Below the pieces are notes generated by a model. That model had not been told where the DNA came from. It did no database searches and saw nothing but the letters and a program-made list of their open reading frames with translations. A program made the translations under genes and the position numbers. From the NCBI GenBank assembly GCA_011799875.1, contig JAAAXO010000142.1, positions 400,853 through 464,852 of the forward strand: DNA of 64,000 nt, given 5' to 3'. The stretch comes from Thinopyrum elongatum (Eukaryota > Streptophyta > Magnoliopsida > Poales > Poaceae). Positions within the stretch are counted from its first letter, which is position 1, and the number at the start of each line of letters is the position of its first letter. Below, one piece after another: positions 10,821 through 24,000 of this stretch.

Positions 10821-13800
10821 AACTGCCTGTAGGAATCCCCTTTCCAATTCTTGGCCGACGTTGAGTCTAGTGGTCCAAAACTTTTTTTTACTAACTTGGT
10901 TGTGTGGCTACGGGCCCACCGTCCAACTGGGTGGTATAGGATCTTTACTCCTTGATCTATATACTCTGGGAACTCTGATCTCTCTTCTATTTCGGGTCAT
11001 GATTTGCTAACTCTGGCTTAGGATCTCGTAACCACTTCCTCTCTGGAGAGCACCTTCACTACAGATGATCGTCTGCTTCATCAGAAGATTCTGAAGATAC
11101 TCCTCGACGTTAACCGAGACCCTGTCCACTGCTTCGCAGATCCTTACCACCGACACTCACTGTGAATATCTACACTTCTTTGCCATTTGTATCTTCATTC
11201 CCAGTTACCCTCTATGTACGAGATACCCCGAAATACTCCTCATTAATCCGGGAATCCTTTGAGCCTACTGCCGCGCAATTCTTTCGCAGTGCAGTTAATT
11301 GCTCACATTACCGGGGATCAGTTTCATCCCAGTGGTTGTGAGTTCCTGAAATATTTCATAATGCTATCGATCTTCCGAGAATCTCTTGCAGCCTACTGCT
11401 TTTGAGATTCTTCTTACCTATTTTCATTATGGTTAATTCCATATGTTTAGTAATCTTTGACATTCCTCGTCATTTGCCAATTGAGTCCCTTGATTCAATC
11501 TGCTACGAATGCTTTCTATCATCCGCCGATTCCTAGAATTCGTCCCTCCGGCTCAGTCACCATTCCGGACATGAGCTGTCCTTCCCCGTAGCCATTGCCT
11601 TTGACCTGAAACATTCTCTACTTCTTGCCGACTGTATATCCCCCAGTTTGCATGGCACAAAGAGGTAGTGCATTACTTCTCCTTATTGACTTGGGACTGA
11701 CTACCGACCAGCACATGTTCCATAACCATGGGTTGGAGAACTCCGCAAGACGGAACGCTAAAATTTTCCATCGTTCTATTCAACCTACACGTCCTTTGAT
11801 CAGAGCTTTTGCTTCTGATCCCTCATTTCTGAACCATAACTCCTTTGTACTTAACCATCGACTATTCCGATGTTTCATAATCATATGCTATCACATCCTT
11901 CTTCTTCTAGTTGAGTACCGCTACTCATCCAGACTCTATGACGTCTACTTGATCTTTAGTTGGATTATTATCCGACAATGTCCTTCATCTTCTATCTTTG
12001 AATTCTTCCCCTGTTACAATTGCCTTCGGCAATGCGGTGTCATGTAATTCTTTTTGTCCATATTCTATTATGAAATGTTGTTTGTTGCTTCTATAAGCGT
12101 GGGGTAAGATCCGTAAGATGCCCCTATGGGTTGAGTCTATGCCTTCGCTAGCTGTGAGAACCCACAAGGCTTCATGTGTCATACCTTCTGTTGTTCCACC
12201 AGTTAAACTTTCAAACTCTAAACATTCTTAACAGAGAGCAGTGAATGAGAAGTTGTTCATTGAAGAAGTGGGAGTCGACCTGAACCTTTGTGTTCATGCC
12301 CATGGACCCGTATGTAAACTTACCATGGAAGCTGCTCGCAAAAATAATTATTTCCTTGGTACAAGTTCAACTTGTATCTATGAATTGATCTTTTACAATT
12401 GTGGTTCCGACCAATTTCCTCCTTGATTCCATTTCCCGGATAAGTTAAATACTTTCCTCGGCAGATCATTTCACCCGTCTAACCTCTACTCCGACTTTCC
12501 TTCCGGTATTACCCCTAGTACTTGTTACTGGGAAGTTAATACCCCATCACATCATTCCTACCTGATCGGCTATATCATTATCGTATCGATTTTTAATTAT
12601 GCTACCTGTCCATATGTCCGGAGCAACTTCCGACGTTGAGCTAAGCTGCGTCGATCTTCCTCATCTTATCATTTCACCTCGAACAACAAGCTGATTTCGA
12701 GATTCTGTCGTGTCCGTGTTCCAATAACCTTTTGCTTCGTCATTTCCTTGCAGAGTGTCGTCACTGTTCGATGGCAATCGCCTCTCAATAAAATTTGTCG
12801 TGATCACCGTCATTATTGACTTGTTCTAAGATATCAATCAATTCATAGCTAGAAATACCATCCTTGTCCCTCGATGGTCTGCGTTATCACCGCAACATCT
12901 TTAACTTCCTACCAACATAGACTGGTCGTGTTGGTTATACTTATGTTCCGTGAGATTCTTGGAAATGTTCCTTCGTACCTCTTGTAGTCTTCAGATCCAA
13001 CCCTATTTAAAACACCATGTTACTGCTACCTCGAAGCATGATTGTGGTACTCCGAGTATCAACAAGAACATTGAAGGCACATTGCCAAATGCTTCTCGAT
13101 CAATTACCAAACACCGTCGTATGATAATATCATGATTCTTCCCTCGCCCCTTTACCTAATACTTGAACTTGCTGTCCCATCATGTATATCATGCTCCGCT
13201 TTTCCTTGGACAGGACATACTCCCAATTCTTGTGAGTAAACACATTTTCCTTTCCATTGTTTTGTTTAACCTTTCTTCTTGTGATCTATGTGATATAAGC
13301 AGAAATATTCCTGCTTATAAAACCTTCGATGGACCACCTTGTCAGGAGACCCTGTTACTGTTGTTGATGACATTTTGGTGTGCCCCTGATGGATGTGAAC
13401 TTTGCCTATTGGTCCGCCGTTCGTTTTAACGAGCAGGAAAAAGGTTCTCTTCGTCCCTCGCCCTTGGTACCGATGCTTTTACCGACTTAACTGACAGACT
13501 ATTCTCTAACATACCCTTTGTCGTGACCGGTAGGATGCACACCGATCTCCCTACTCTTGATCGACCCCTCCACAGTTCCACAGGATCGGAACCAGACTCT
13601 TCTTACATCCTTAATTCCGGCATCATATTGTCTTGTCATAGTTTGTTATCCCGAGACACCCTCGGAGATGATCTACTCCAATACCCTGAACCCCTGTTCA
13701 CACCACGTTCAGGTTCGATCGAATGTCCTTTCGCTTGAAACTTCTATCGTATTTTCATACTTTGCTCTCGATGTTTCTTAAGTTTCACACTCGAGAGATA

Positions 13801-13907
13801 CTTCTGCCACATTCCATGAATTTCCACTTGAAATCACACCCTATAGACTCAGTTCTTCCGAAGTTACCTTTGTCTTCCCCACTAAATCTCGGGACGAGAT
13901 TTCTGTA

Positions 13908-13918
13908 GTGGAGAGATT
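13908..13918 (+). other. Polypurine tract, copy A
   Basis: The purine-rich GTGGAGAGATT directly precedes the TGTAACA start of the 3' LTR, where plus-strand priming is expected. Copy B has GTGGAGGAGATT. Confidence 0.75.
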
Positions 13919-15514
13919 TGTAACATCCCCACTCTAACCCTGTCATCAAGCTAATTAATGTGCCTTGTCATCATATTTCACTATGTCCAAAATGCCACTT
14001 GTCCCAAATCCAACTTCAAATTTAGATCTTGAAAATGCCAGTCAATAATTATTTCCTCAGACCAAATAAAAATGTTCAAAATGTTGCAAATAATTCCAAG
14101 GCCATTATAAAATCGAAACCAATATTTTTGAATTCCCAAAGTGCCCCTAGATATATCAGTGGTCAGCAAAATTTTTTAGCTCCCTTCATTTTCCAAAAAT
14201 GCCTAACCTTCACCTTTTGGCCTTCAAATAAATTGTGGCATGCCATACAACTGGAAAGCACTTTAGGACCAAGTCACACATTTTTCTGAAAGGATTTGGT
14301 TGCCCCATTAATTCATTTCCCCTCTCTGATAATAACCAAAGGGGAAAAAACAGAAAAGAAAAAAGGGAGGAGAACTACCTGGCAACTAGGCCGAACCGGC
14401 CCAGCCCATCCTCCACCTACCTCCCCTCCGTGTCGTCGTCTCCATGGACGAGCGATTCCACCAGCCGCAGTGCACCACGCGACGAGCGTGAGTGGGGCGA
14501 GGGGATAAGCTTGCCCTCCCCCTGGTCACCTCTGCCACACTCTCCCCCTCTTTCCCTCTCCTCCCCTGCTCTCCCCTTTCCTGCTCGCATCTCGGCCGAC
14601 CGCCACAGCACAGTGCGCCACGGCCATAGATGCGGCCACTACCGTCCCTCGCCACTCCGACGTGACCACGAGGACCGTCTGTGGCTGCTCTTCCTCTCCA
14701 CCAACCGAGGAGCCGCCGAGCTCCACAATGCCCAATCGAGCCGGCGTTCACCTCGGGACCCCGCAGCTCGCCGGCGACGGTCTGCTCCACTACTGCTACT
14801 AATCGGTCAACCGAGCCTACTGTGCTCCCAGGGTGAGCTGCTCGACCTTCCCCTCTGCTATCGCTGTCCCTCTCGCCCTTTAGCCACCTCTCCATTGAAG
14901 CCCGAGCTCCCGCCGCCGCGAGTAGACGCCGTCGTAGCTAGGGCACTTACGCGCGTGCCAGAGCCCGCATCGGGTTCCTGTACTCCAGGAGTCGAACGCG
15001 CACACGCACACACCCCCTCAGCCACCCCGCTGCCACGGTCCGATGATGGCCGAATGCCTGCGCCGCCCTTGCTCGTCCCCGGTGACATTCCGGCCACTTC
15101 CGAGCCCGACCGGTGGCACTGCTTGACACGCGAGCTCAGTAGCTTTCGAACGCAGTGAATCACGCGAAACGTTGCACAACAGCGATTTCCCGCAATGTCA
15201 AGACGCGCCGCGTGATTTTTGGTCGCCGGAGCACGCCACCGGCGCCCCCGCTGACGTGCTAGCCGGGCCACCCCCCAGGGTCACTGCCTGGTGCCCCAGG
15301 GCCCAGCTGGCCCAGTTGACTTTAGTCAACTGCTGACTGGACCGGCCCAGCAGCTGACATGCGGGACCCACGCGCATAATACTTTTTTATAATTAATAGT
15401 TAATCTAATAATTAGTTAGACACTAACCAGTGGGTCCTGTTGCTAATTTGAATTAGATTAGTTTAACTCAGTAGCTAGCCCACTTTCTATGACAGATGGT
15501 CCCTCAGGTCAGGT

Positions 15515-15568
15515 TTGACCTGGACCAGCGGGTTTGACTCGCTGACATCATAGTACGTCAGGCTGACG
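15515..15568 (+). promoter_or_regulatory. Altered W-box/TGACG cluster, 3' LTR of copy A
   Basis: TTGACC and TTGACT are kept, but the first palindrome is TGACATCA and the second is degraded. A TGACG remains at 15564-15568. The TGACATCA change is shared with copy B's 3' LTR. Confidence 0.35.
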
Positions 15569-15937
15569 CAATACTCTTTTTCTGATATTTTAAATAATTC
15601 CAGAAATGATTAACTCTTGAAATTCTAAGTTTTAAACCGTAGCTCGGATCAAAAAACTTAATACATGAAAGTTGCTCAGTACGACGAGACGAATTGTTCG
15701 TGTCGTCTGTTTTCATGTCGGAACCCCTACGTAGGAGAACTCGTAACTCCGAGCCCGATCTGGTAGATGATAGTGTGCATATGAACTGATAAAAATATCC
15801 CACGTTTACCCTAAAATACTACTAAAATGACTTAGACATGTATTTAGCAACCCTTGCACTGATCATAGAATAGCATGCACTGTGTTGCATTTGTTTGCAT
15901 TATGTTTACCTGTTTCTTCCCCCTCTTCTCTCTCGAT

Positions 15938-16041
15938 GACCCCGACATCGATGTAGCTCCCGAGGCAGACGCAGCTCCGGAATACGACTACGTCCCCGAT
16001 GACACCACTGACGACCTTACCCTTGCCACAGAGAGCAACAG
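15938..16041 (+). other. Exon-like E1, 3' LTR of copy A (acceptor lost)
   Basis: The sequence parallels 45710-45811 with EYDYVPDD readable in its middle. The upstream AG is missing because one A is absent (CGATGACC). The donor CAG|GCAAGC is present. The loss is absent from copy B and may be a sequence error. Confidence 0.35.
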
Positions 16042-16331
16042 GCAAGCACCCCCATTTAACATCCTACATCGCCTATTCTCTTCTCTCTTATTGCTTTGTT
16101 ACCTACCTGGTTATCTCTGCACACCTGTTTATTGAACCTGCTTTGTTACCACCTGGTTATCCTAGACTGCTTAGTATAGGCTGGGTAAGAGACCTATCAG
16201 AGACCCCCCACTTGATCCCGAGTGCCCCGCTTGATATGAGAAGACCCGTATCAACAGGATGAAGACCAGGCCCCGGCACCGCACATCATTCCCCCTTAGT
16301 TGCCGACACTACTGGGGTTACTATCAAGTGC

Positions 16332-16535
16332 CGAGGGTGATACCTCGTCAGCACTTCTGATGATAACCTTGTAGGTTAGTTAATCGGTCGTGTAAGCGAG
16401 GGTGATTCCCCCTACACACCCACCCCCGATAACGACGTCGTCGTGCAACTTCTCAAGTGGTGGACCTCGAGGGCGATTCTCCTTCGTTCACCTTGACAGT
16501 AAACATCAGGTGGGACTCATCGAGGGTGATTCCTC
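16332..16535 (+). repeat. Four GAGG/CCTC dyads, 3' LTR of copy A
   Basis: The first is CGAGGGTGATACCTCG at 16332-16347 and the last is at 16521-16535. Two middle copies carry small changes (GAGGGTGATTCCCC and GAGGGCGATTCTCC). Position in the LTR is unchanged. Confidence 0.5.
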
Positions 16536-17598
16536 AGGGTTCCCCTTGGTGTTGGACACACGGTTACGATTGATACTGAGACTTGCACTGTACCATGTAT
16601 TAAAGACGGGTCGGCCCTGAGGGGTACCCGCGCGAGCTTAATTGCAAGTGATGTGGAATCGGGTTGTACCGTCCAGGGTACCCGAGAGTTGAACACGAGG
16701 TGTGGCGGGCATTCCTAGCCCTTGCCGCAGTCCTCGAACAGGGCACAGGGTCACATCTTTCTAGTCTCTGCCGTTACCCAGCACTGCCAACAACACTAAC
16801 GGTTTGGATATTGATCCGAGGGGCCTCTGGCCCGATACACTAAACATCACGTGGGCCTAGTATGGGCGTTCTGCGTCGTATACTTCAGACCGGACATAAT
16901 GGGACGTCAGCGACTGAGCGGCGCGCGCTGAATTGGACTGTTACGCACCTGGCTTGTATTAAGGTGTTGCTAGTCTGCTTTCATCCGCCCACGCAACTTG
17001 CAGGAGGTTCCCGGGGCGAAGGCCCAGACCCCCGGGTGCATAGGCTGTAAGTCCCGCGTGCTGACCTCTCTATTATTTCGGTCGCGGTTGCGGCGTGTTG
17101 CTTAGCCAAGGCCGGCATGACCCAGTAAATTGTGTCCAGGCCGGAGTTTTAACGGCGTGGTGGGTAACTTGGTGCCCCTTGCAGGGAAGAAACTTCTATC
17201 GATAGCCTGTCCTACGTAATGGACACTCGAAGTTGTATCCCGAGTTACAACTAGAACTTGAGATGAGAACTGATAGTATGGCTCTGGGGATTGCTTCTCG
17301 CAGGGAGTCAAGAAAGGATCTCAGGCTGAGGTTGATAACACTACTACTACTTTCCTTTATGTCTTTTCTGCACTCTTCTAATGCTGCAAGACCCTGAAGA
17401 TGTTGAAGATGCAGTCTTCGATAGGACTTGGCTTTCTCCCCTCTATTCTGGCATTTTCTGCAGCCCAGTCCACATAGACAGCCTCCTTTTGCCAATGTTG
17501 CATATGTAGTGTAGATCCTTGCTTGCTAAGTACTTCGGATGAGTACTCACGTTTGCTTGCTTTCTTTTTTCCTCCCCATATTCTTTTGATGGCACCAG

Positions 17599-17695
17599 AC
17601 GACAGAGCCCTAAGCCAGTGCCTCTGTTGATGACCACTACTTACCTGCCCGGCCGGAGAGTACTACTACGAGGAGCCGACTGCGACCAGGAGTAG
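17599..17695 (+). other. Exon-like E2, 3' LTR of copy A (frameshifted)
   Basis: It follows GGCACCAG. The tyrosine run is short and the final GACTGCGACCAGGAGTAG lacks one base relative to the 5' LTR, putting the stop out of frame. The same loss is in copy B's 3' LTR, so it is a real inherited mutation. Confidence 0.4.
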
Positions 17696-17995
17696 GTCGG
17701 AGGTCTAGGGCAGGAGGCCTACGCATTTCGATCGTAGTATTTTTATTTTACCCCGCCTTCTAAATGCTTATCTCTCTCTCTCTGTAATAATCTGTACCTA
17801 ATATCTGATGCTTCCGCTGCGCTGTAATGCCAGTCGAGCAGGTATTCGAGCCCTCGAGGCCCTGGCTTGTAATATAAATCTTGTGACTTTATTTATGTTT
17901 TAGAGTTCTGTTTTGATATCTTCAAGTGAGTCCTCAGGCTTGATCGTGTGCATTTGCGTGTATGATGGTGCACGATAAAGCCGGGTGTCGTCACA

Positions 17996-18405
17996 TAGTT
18001 CAATTTTCTTGTGTAAATTATTTGAATAGGCTATAGATCTAGTTCAACTCTAGTGTAAAATTGATTTTGAACTAGCTATCGAGCTAGTTCAACCCTGTGT
18101 AAAATTATTGTACTAGGCTATAGAGCTAGTTGAACTCTATGTAAAATTATTTGAACTAGCTTATAGAGCTAGTTCAACTTATAGTGTAAAATTTGTACTG
18201 AGCTATAGAGCTAGTTCAACTCTATGTAAAATTATTTGAACTAGCTTGTAGAGCTAGTTCAACTATAGTGTAAAATTTTTGTACTGCTATAGATTAGTTC
18301 AACTCAAGTGTAAATATTTGTACTATTGTATAGAGCTAGTTAACTCTAGAGTAAAATTAATGTACTAGATTATAGAACTAGTTCAATTCTGGTGTAAAAT
18401 TATTT
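17996..18405. repeat. Satellite array between copy A and inverted fragment 1
   Basis: About nine 44-bp monomers, starting with the target duplication TAGTT. They match 47787-48210 but have many single-base losses. Confidence 0.9.
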
Positions 18406-18868
18406 GTTTTCAGTTCTGTTTGACCTTTTTCTTTTGTCCTTTTCTTTTATCTATTTCCTTTTCTCAGTTTAGTAATAGTTAAGAACCACATTTGAATTTT
18501 GCAAACACCGGGACTGCTCCAACAGATAATAGGTAATCTACCACTACTAAAAATTTGTTTGGAGAAAATAGGAGCCCCACAATTTTTTTATAATAATTAA
18601 ATGCATTAATCCTTACGGTTTTAATTATGTTAGAGCCAGCTAATCATTTATTATTTATTGGTTTTCAATTCTAAATAGCCTCTGCAATAGTTTCTATGAA
18701 TGGACATCTTAGTTTTTATGTTGGACAACTTTATATTTCACTTTCATTTAAATTTAAATTTGACTTAGAAGTTGAAATGCAAATTGGATGCTAATGATGA
18801 TTATGCACTATTAAACTTGCTGACTTGTCTTATCAAAGTGATTACGTAGCTAATGACAGGGGTGTTTA
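18406..18868 (-). mobile_element. Truncated LTR 5' end in inverted orientation, fragment 1 (block A)
   Basis: Read on the minus strand the fragment begins TGTAA/ACACCCC-like, followed by a GTCATTAGCTAC-type motif, matching the start of the LTR at 33174. It ends in an A-rich, AAAGAAAAGG-like stretch resembling 33590-33650. The rest of the LTR is missing and no target duplication is visible. It interrupts the satellite cleanly. Equivalent copies lie at 20623-21090, 48211-48682 and 50451-50921. Confidence 0.75.
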
Positions 18869-20622
18869 AGCTAGTTCACTCTAGTGTAAAATTATTTGAA
18901 CTAGCTTATAAAGCAAGTTCAACTTTGGTGTAAAATTATTTGTACTAGCCATAGAGCTAGCTCAACTCTAGTGAAATTATTTGTACTAGGCTAATGAGCT
19001 AGTTACAACTATAGTGTGAAATTATTTTAACTAGCTATGAGCTAGTTTCCATCTAGTGTAAAATATTTGTACTTGATTTAGTACTAGTTCAATCTTGTGT
19101 TAATATTTGAACTAGGCTTACGCTAGTTCAACTCTAGAGAAAAATTATTTATACTAGCTATAGATCTAGTTACACCTCTGTGTAAAATTATTTGAACTGC
19201 TTATAGAGCTAGTTCAACTATAATATAAATTTTTTACTGGGCTATAGAGCTAGTTTAACTCAAGTGTAAATTATTATACTAGGCTATAGAGCTAGTTCAC
19301 AACTTAGTGTGTAAATATTTTAACTTGCTTGTAAAGCTAGTTCTACTCTAGTGTAAAATATTGTACTAGATTATATGTACTATTTCAATTCTTGTGTAAA
19401 ATTATTTGAACTAGGCTATATAGCTAATTCAACTCTAGTGTAAAATTATTTGTACTAGGCCATAGAGCTAGTTTAACTCTATGTGTAAATTATTCGAACT
19501 ACTTATAGATTTAGTTCACTCTAGTGTAAAATTATTTTGTAATAGGCTATAGAGCTAGTTCAAACTCTAGTTTAAATTTTTTGAACTAGCTTATAGAGCT
19601 AGTTCAACTATAGTGTAAAAAATTGTACTGTGCTATAGCTAGTTCAACTCAAGTGTCAAAATATTTGTACTATGTTGTAAGAGCCTAGTTAACTCTAGTG
19701 TAAAAATTATTTACTACATTATAGAACTAGTATTCAATTTGTGTAAAATTATTTGAACTAGCCTTAGAAGCTAATTCAACTCTAGTGTAAAATTATTGAA
19801 CTGCTTATAAAGGTAGTTAAACTCTAGTGTAATTTATTTGAACTAGGCTATAGATCTGTTCAACTCTAGTGTAAATTTTTTTTGAAATAGCTTATAGAGC
19901 TAGTTCAACTCTAGTGTTTAATTATGAACTAGCTTATAGAGAGCTAGTAAAACTCTGGTGTGAAATTATTTGTACTAGGCTATAGAGCTAGTAAAACTCT
20001 AGTGTGAAATTATTTTAACTACCTTATAGAGCTAGTTCAACTCTAGTGTAAATTATTTGTACTAGGCTAAAGAGCTAGTTCAACTCTCAGTGTAAACTAT
20101 TTGAACTTCTCATAGAGTCTACTTCAACTCTAGGTTGTAAAATATTTTGTACTAGGGTATAGAGCTAGTTAGATTCTAGTGTTATTATATATACTAAATT
20201 ATAGAACTAGTTCAACTCTAGGAGGAAAATTATTTGAACTAGCTTTAGAGCTAGTTCAACTCTAGTGTAATTATTTGTACTAAATTATAGAACTAGTTCA
20301 ACATCCAGTGTAAATTATTTGAACTAGCTGTTAGAGGTATTTCAACTATAGTTAAATTAGTTTTTACTAGTCTATAGACTAGTTCGACTCTTAAGTGTAA
20401 AATTATTGTACTATGTAACTAGAGCTAGTTACACTCTAGTGTAAAATTCATATCACTACTGATTATAGAATAGTTTAATTCTTGTGTAAAATATTTTGAA
20501 CTAGGTTTAGAACTATTTCAACTCTAGTGTAAAATTTTGTACTAGGGTATGAGCTAGTTAAACTCTAGATAAAAATTATATGTACTAATTATGAACTAGT
20601 TCATTCTTGTGTAAAATTATTT
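18869..20622. repeat. Satellite array between inverted fragments (block A)
   Basis: About 40 monomers of the 44-bp satellite with frequent indels. With one inverted fragment it forms a unit of about 2.22 kb that begins again at 20623. It corresponds to 48683-50450. Confidence 0.9.
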
Positions 20623-21090
20623 GTTTTTCAGTTTCTGTTTTCCTTTTTCTTTTGCATTTTCTTTTATCTATTTCCTTTTTATTCTCAGTTTCGTAATAGT
20701 TAAGCCACATTTTGAATTTTGCAAAACACAGGGACTGCTCAACAGTAATAGGTAATTTATCTACCGACTCTAAAATTGTTTGGAGAAATAGGAGCTCCAC
20801 AATTTTATAAATAATAATAAGCATTAATCCTTACGGTTTTCATATTATGTAGAGCCAACTAATCCTTTTATTATTTATTGGTTTCAATTCTAGAATAGCC
20901 TCTTCATAGTTCTATTTAATGGACATCTTAGTTTGTATTTGGACAACTTTTATATATTTCATTTCATCTTAAATTAAATTTGACTTAGAGTTGAAATGCA
21001 ATTGGGATGCAATATGATATGCACTATTAAACTTGCTCTGACTTGTCATTATCAAAAGGATTACTGTAGCTATGACAGGTGGGTGTTACA
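20623..21090 (-). mobile_element. Truncated LTR 5' end in inverted orientation, fragment 2 (block A)
   Basis: Near-identical to 18406-18868 apart from scattered indels, with the minus-strand TGTAACACCC terminus at its right end. Its recurrence 2217 bases after the first shows that the fragment was amplified together with flanking satellite rather than inserted twice. The 79-codon minus-strand frame here is not a gene. Confidence 0.75.
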
Positions 21091-24000
21091 AGCTAGTTCA
21101 AACTCTAGTGTAAATTATTTTGAACTAGCCTTATAAATCAAGTCACTTTGGTGTAAAAATTATTTGTACTAGGCAATGAGCTAGTTCAACTCTAGTGGTG
21201 AAATTATTTGTACTAGGCTATAGAGCTAAGTTCAACTCTAGTGTGAAATTATTTTAACTAGCTGATAGAGCTAGTTGCCACTCGTAGTGTTAAAATAGTT
21301 GGTACTTGATTATAGTACTAGTTCATTCTTGTTGTTAAATTAATTTGAACTAGGGCTATATAAGCTAGTTCCACTCTAAGAAGAAATTATTTATCTAGGC
21401 CATAGAGCTAGTTTCAACTCTAGTGTAAAAATATTTGGGGGGAACTAGCTTATAGAGCTGTTCACTATCATATAAAATTATTTGTACTGGGCTGATAGAG
21501 CTAGTTTTAACTCAAGTGTAAAATTATTTATATAGGCTATAGAGCTAGTTCAACTCTAGTGTGAAATGATTTTAACATTGCGTTGTAAAGCTAGTTCTAC
21601 TCTAGTGTAAAAATTTGTACTAGATTTATAGTACTATTCACTTCTTGTTGTAAATTCTTGAACTAGGCTATATATCTAATTCAACTCTATGTTAAATTAA
21701 TTGTACTAGGCCTAGAGCTAGTTTAACTCTAGTGTGAAATATTTAATCGAACTAGGCTTATATTGTTCAACTCTAGTTGTAAAATTATTTGTATAGGCTA
21801 TAGAGCTAGTTCCACTCTAGTGTAAATTTTTTGAACTAGCTTATAGAGCTAGTTCACTATGTGTAAAAAAAATTGTCTGGGCTATAGAGCTAGTTTCACT
21901 CAAGTGCAAAATATTTGTACTAGTGTGTAGAGCTAGTTAAACTCTGAGTGAAATTATATGTACACATTATAGAACTAGTTCAATTCTGTGTAAAATTATT
22001 TGGAACTAGCCTATAAGCTATTCAACTCTAGGTAAAATTATTTGAACTAGCTATAACGGTAGTTAAACTCTAGCTGTAATATTTATTTGACTATGGCATA
22101 GAGCTAGTTTCAACTCTATTGTGTAAATTTTTTTGAAATAGCTTATAAGCTGTTCACCTCTAGTGTTTATTATTTGAACTAGCTTATAGACGAGCTAGTA
22201 AAACCTGGTGTGAAATTACTTTTGTACTAAGGCTAAGAGCTAGTAAAACTCTAGGGAAATTATTTTAACTACCTTATAGAGCTAGTTCCCTCTAGTGTAA
22301 ATTATTTTTTACTATGGCTAAAAGTAGTTCAACTCCATGTAGAACATTGAACTTTCGTCCTAGAGCTCACTTCCAAGACTCTAGTGTAAAATTATTTGTA
22401 CTAGGGTATAGACTAGTTAGATCTACTATTAAATTATATATCTATAATTATAGAACTAGTTCAACTCTAGTGTAAAATTATTTGACTAGCTTATAGAGCG
22501 TAGTTTCACTATGTGTAAAATTTTGGTATCTAGGCTATAGAGCAATTTCAAACTCTATGTGAAAATATTTGTACTCGATTATAGAAATAGTTCATTCTTG
22601 TGTGTAAAGGTATTTGAATTAGGCTATAGAGCTAGTTCACTCTAGTGTAAATACTTGAACTAGGCTATAGACTACTTCAAATCTAGTGTAAAATTATTTT
22701 GACTAGGCTATAGAGGCTAGTTAACTCTAATGTAAAATTATTTGAACTAGCTTATAGAGCTGTTCAACCTAGTGAACATTTTTGTATCGAGCTATAGAGC
22801 TATTCAACTCTAGTTAAAAAAAATTGTACATGATTAAGTAACTAGTTCAATTCTTGTGTAAAAATTATTTGAACTAGGCTATAGAGCTAGTTTCAACTCT
22901 AGGGTAAAATTATTTGTACTAGGCACATAAGTCTAGTTAACTCTAGTGTAACAATTATTCGAACTAGCTTATGAACTAGATCAACTCTAGTGTAAAATTT
23001 AAATTGTATACTATAGAGTGTTCACTCTAGTGTAAAATTATTTGAACTACTTATAGAGCTAGTTTCAACTAGTGCGGTAAAAAAATTTGTACTGGGCTTA
23101 TACGACAGTTCAACTCAAGTGTCATTATTTGTACTAGTGTATAGAGCTATTTTAACTCTCAGTGTAAAATTATATGTACTAGATATAGAAACTATTAAAT
23201 TCCTTGTGTAACAATTATATTGAACTAAGCCCAATAGAGCTAGTTCAAACTCTAGTGTAAAATTACTTTGAACTAGCTTATAAAGGGGGTGTTGAACTCT
23301 ATTGTAAAATTATTTAAACTAGGCTAATATAGGGCTAGTTCACACTGAGTGGTAAACTAAATTTGTACTTAGGCTAAGAGCTAGTTCACTCTAGTGTAAA
23401 TATTTTGAACTAGCTTATGAGCTGTTTCAATCTAGGGAAATTATTTGTACCTAGGCTATAGAGCTAGTCAACTCGTGTAAAATTAATTTGAACTAGCTTA
23501 TAAGAGCAGTTCAACTATAGTCCAAAATGGATTTTGTACTGGGCTATATAGAGCTAGTTTACTCAGTGTAAAATCATTTGTACTAGGCTAGAAGCTAGTT
23601 CACACTCTAGTGGTTAAATAGATTAACTTGCTTGAGAGCTGTTCTGCTCTTGTGGTAAATTATTGAACTAGGCTATAGAGCTAATTCAACTCTAGTGTAA
23701 ATTATTTGTACTCGGCCATAGAGCTAGTTTAACTCTAGTGTAAAATTAATTTCGACTAGCTTATGAGACTAGTTTCTAAACTCAGTGTAATTATTTGTAA
23801 TAGGCTATGAGCTAGTTTCAACTCTAAGTGTAAAATTTTTTGAACTAGCTATAGAGCTGAGTTTCACTCTAGTTGTAAAAAATTTGTACTGGGCTATAGA
23901 GCTGAACAACTCAAGTGGTTAAAGATATTTGTGTACTAGTGTACTAATCTAGTGAAACTCCAGTGTAAATTTATGTACTAATTATAGAACCTAGTCAATT

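Larger units (their letters stand above)
10805..13918 (+). mobile_element. Non-coding interior of copy A
   Basis: This lies between the LTRs and is pyrimidine-rich. No frame reaches 150 codons and none shows an intact gag, protease, reverse transcriptase, RNase H or integrase domain. The first 15 bases hold the primer site. The last 50 hold TCTCGGGACGAGATTTCT and a purine tract, resembling the pol end and purine tract of the chromovirus at 60600-60665. It matches 40470-43640 throughout and is 57 bases shorter. Confidence 0.85.
6723..17995 (+). mobile_element. Complete LARD-like LTR retrotransposon, copy A
   Basis: The element is 11.27 kb. It has a 5' LTR (6723-10804), a primer-binding site three bases inside, a 3.1-kb interior without a long frame, a purine tract, and a 3' LTR (13919-17995). 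Both LTRs start TGTAACATCCCC and end TCACA, and TAGTT flanks the whole. LTRs longer than the interior, no capsid or polymerase frame, and an initiator-Met-type primer site fit Large Retrotransposon Derivatives such as barley Sukkula. Mobility would need enzymes from a relative. It matches copy B throughout but is about 1.9 percent shorter because of scattered small deletions. Confidence 0.9.
13919..17995 (+). mobile_element. 3' LTR of copy A
   Basis: The 4077-base LTR begins TGTAACATCCCCACTC and ends GTCGTCACA, followed by TAGTT. It carries the variants that mark the 3' LTR of copy B, including TGACATCA in the regulatory cluster (15515-15568), the repeated GTTACCTACCTGG tract, and a one-base loss before the E2 stop. 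Exon-like E1 lies at about 15938-16041 but its acceptor reads GATGAC instead of GATAGAC. Dyads lie at 16332-16535 and E2 at 17599-17695. It is 69 bases shorter than its counterpart in copy B. Confidence 0.88.

Noticed and set aside
10806..10825. Possible tRNA gene
   Set aside because: Only the 13-base complement of the tRNA-Met 3' end is present. It is a primer-binding site.
14235..15158. 307-codon plus-strand open frame
   Set aside because: It lies in the GC-rich part of the copy A 3' LTR. The same stretch in copies B and A 5' has different frames because of indels, and the translation is low-complexity Arg/Pro/Ser.
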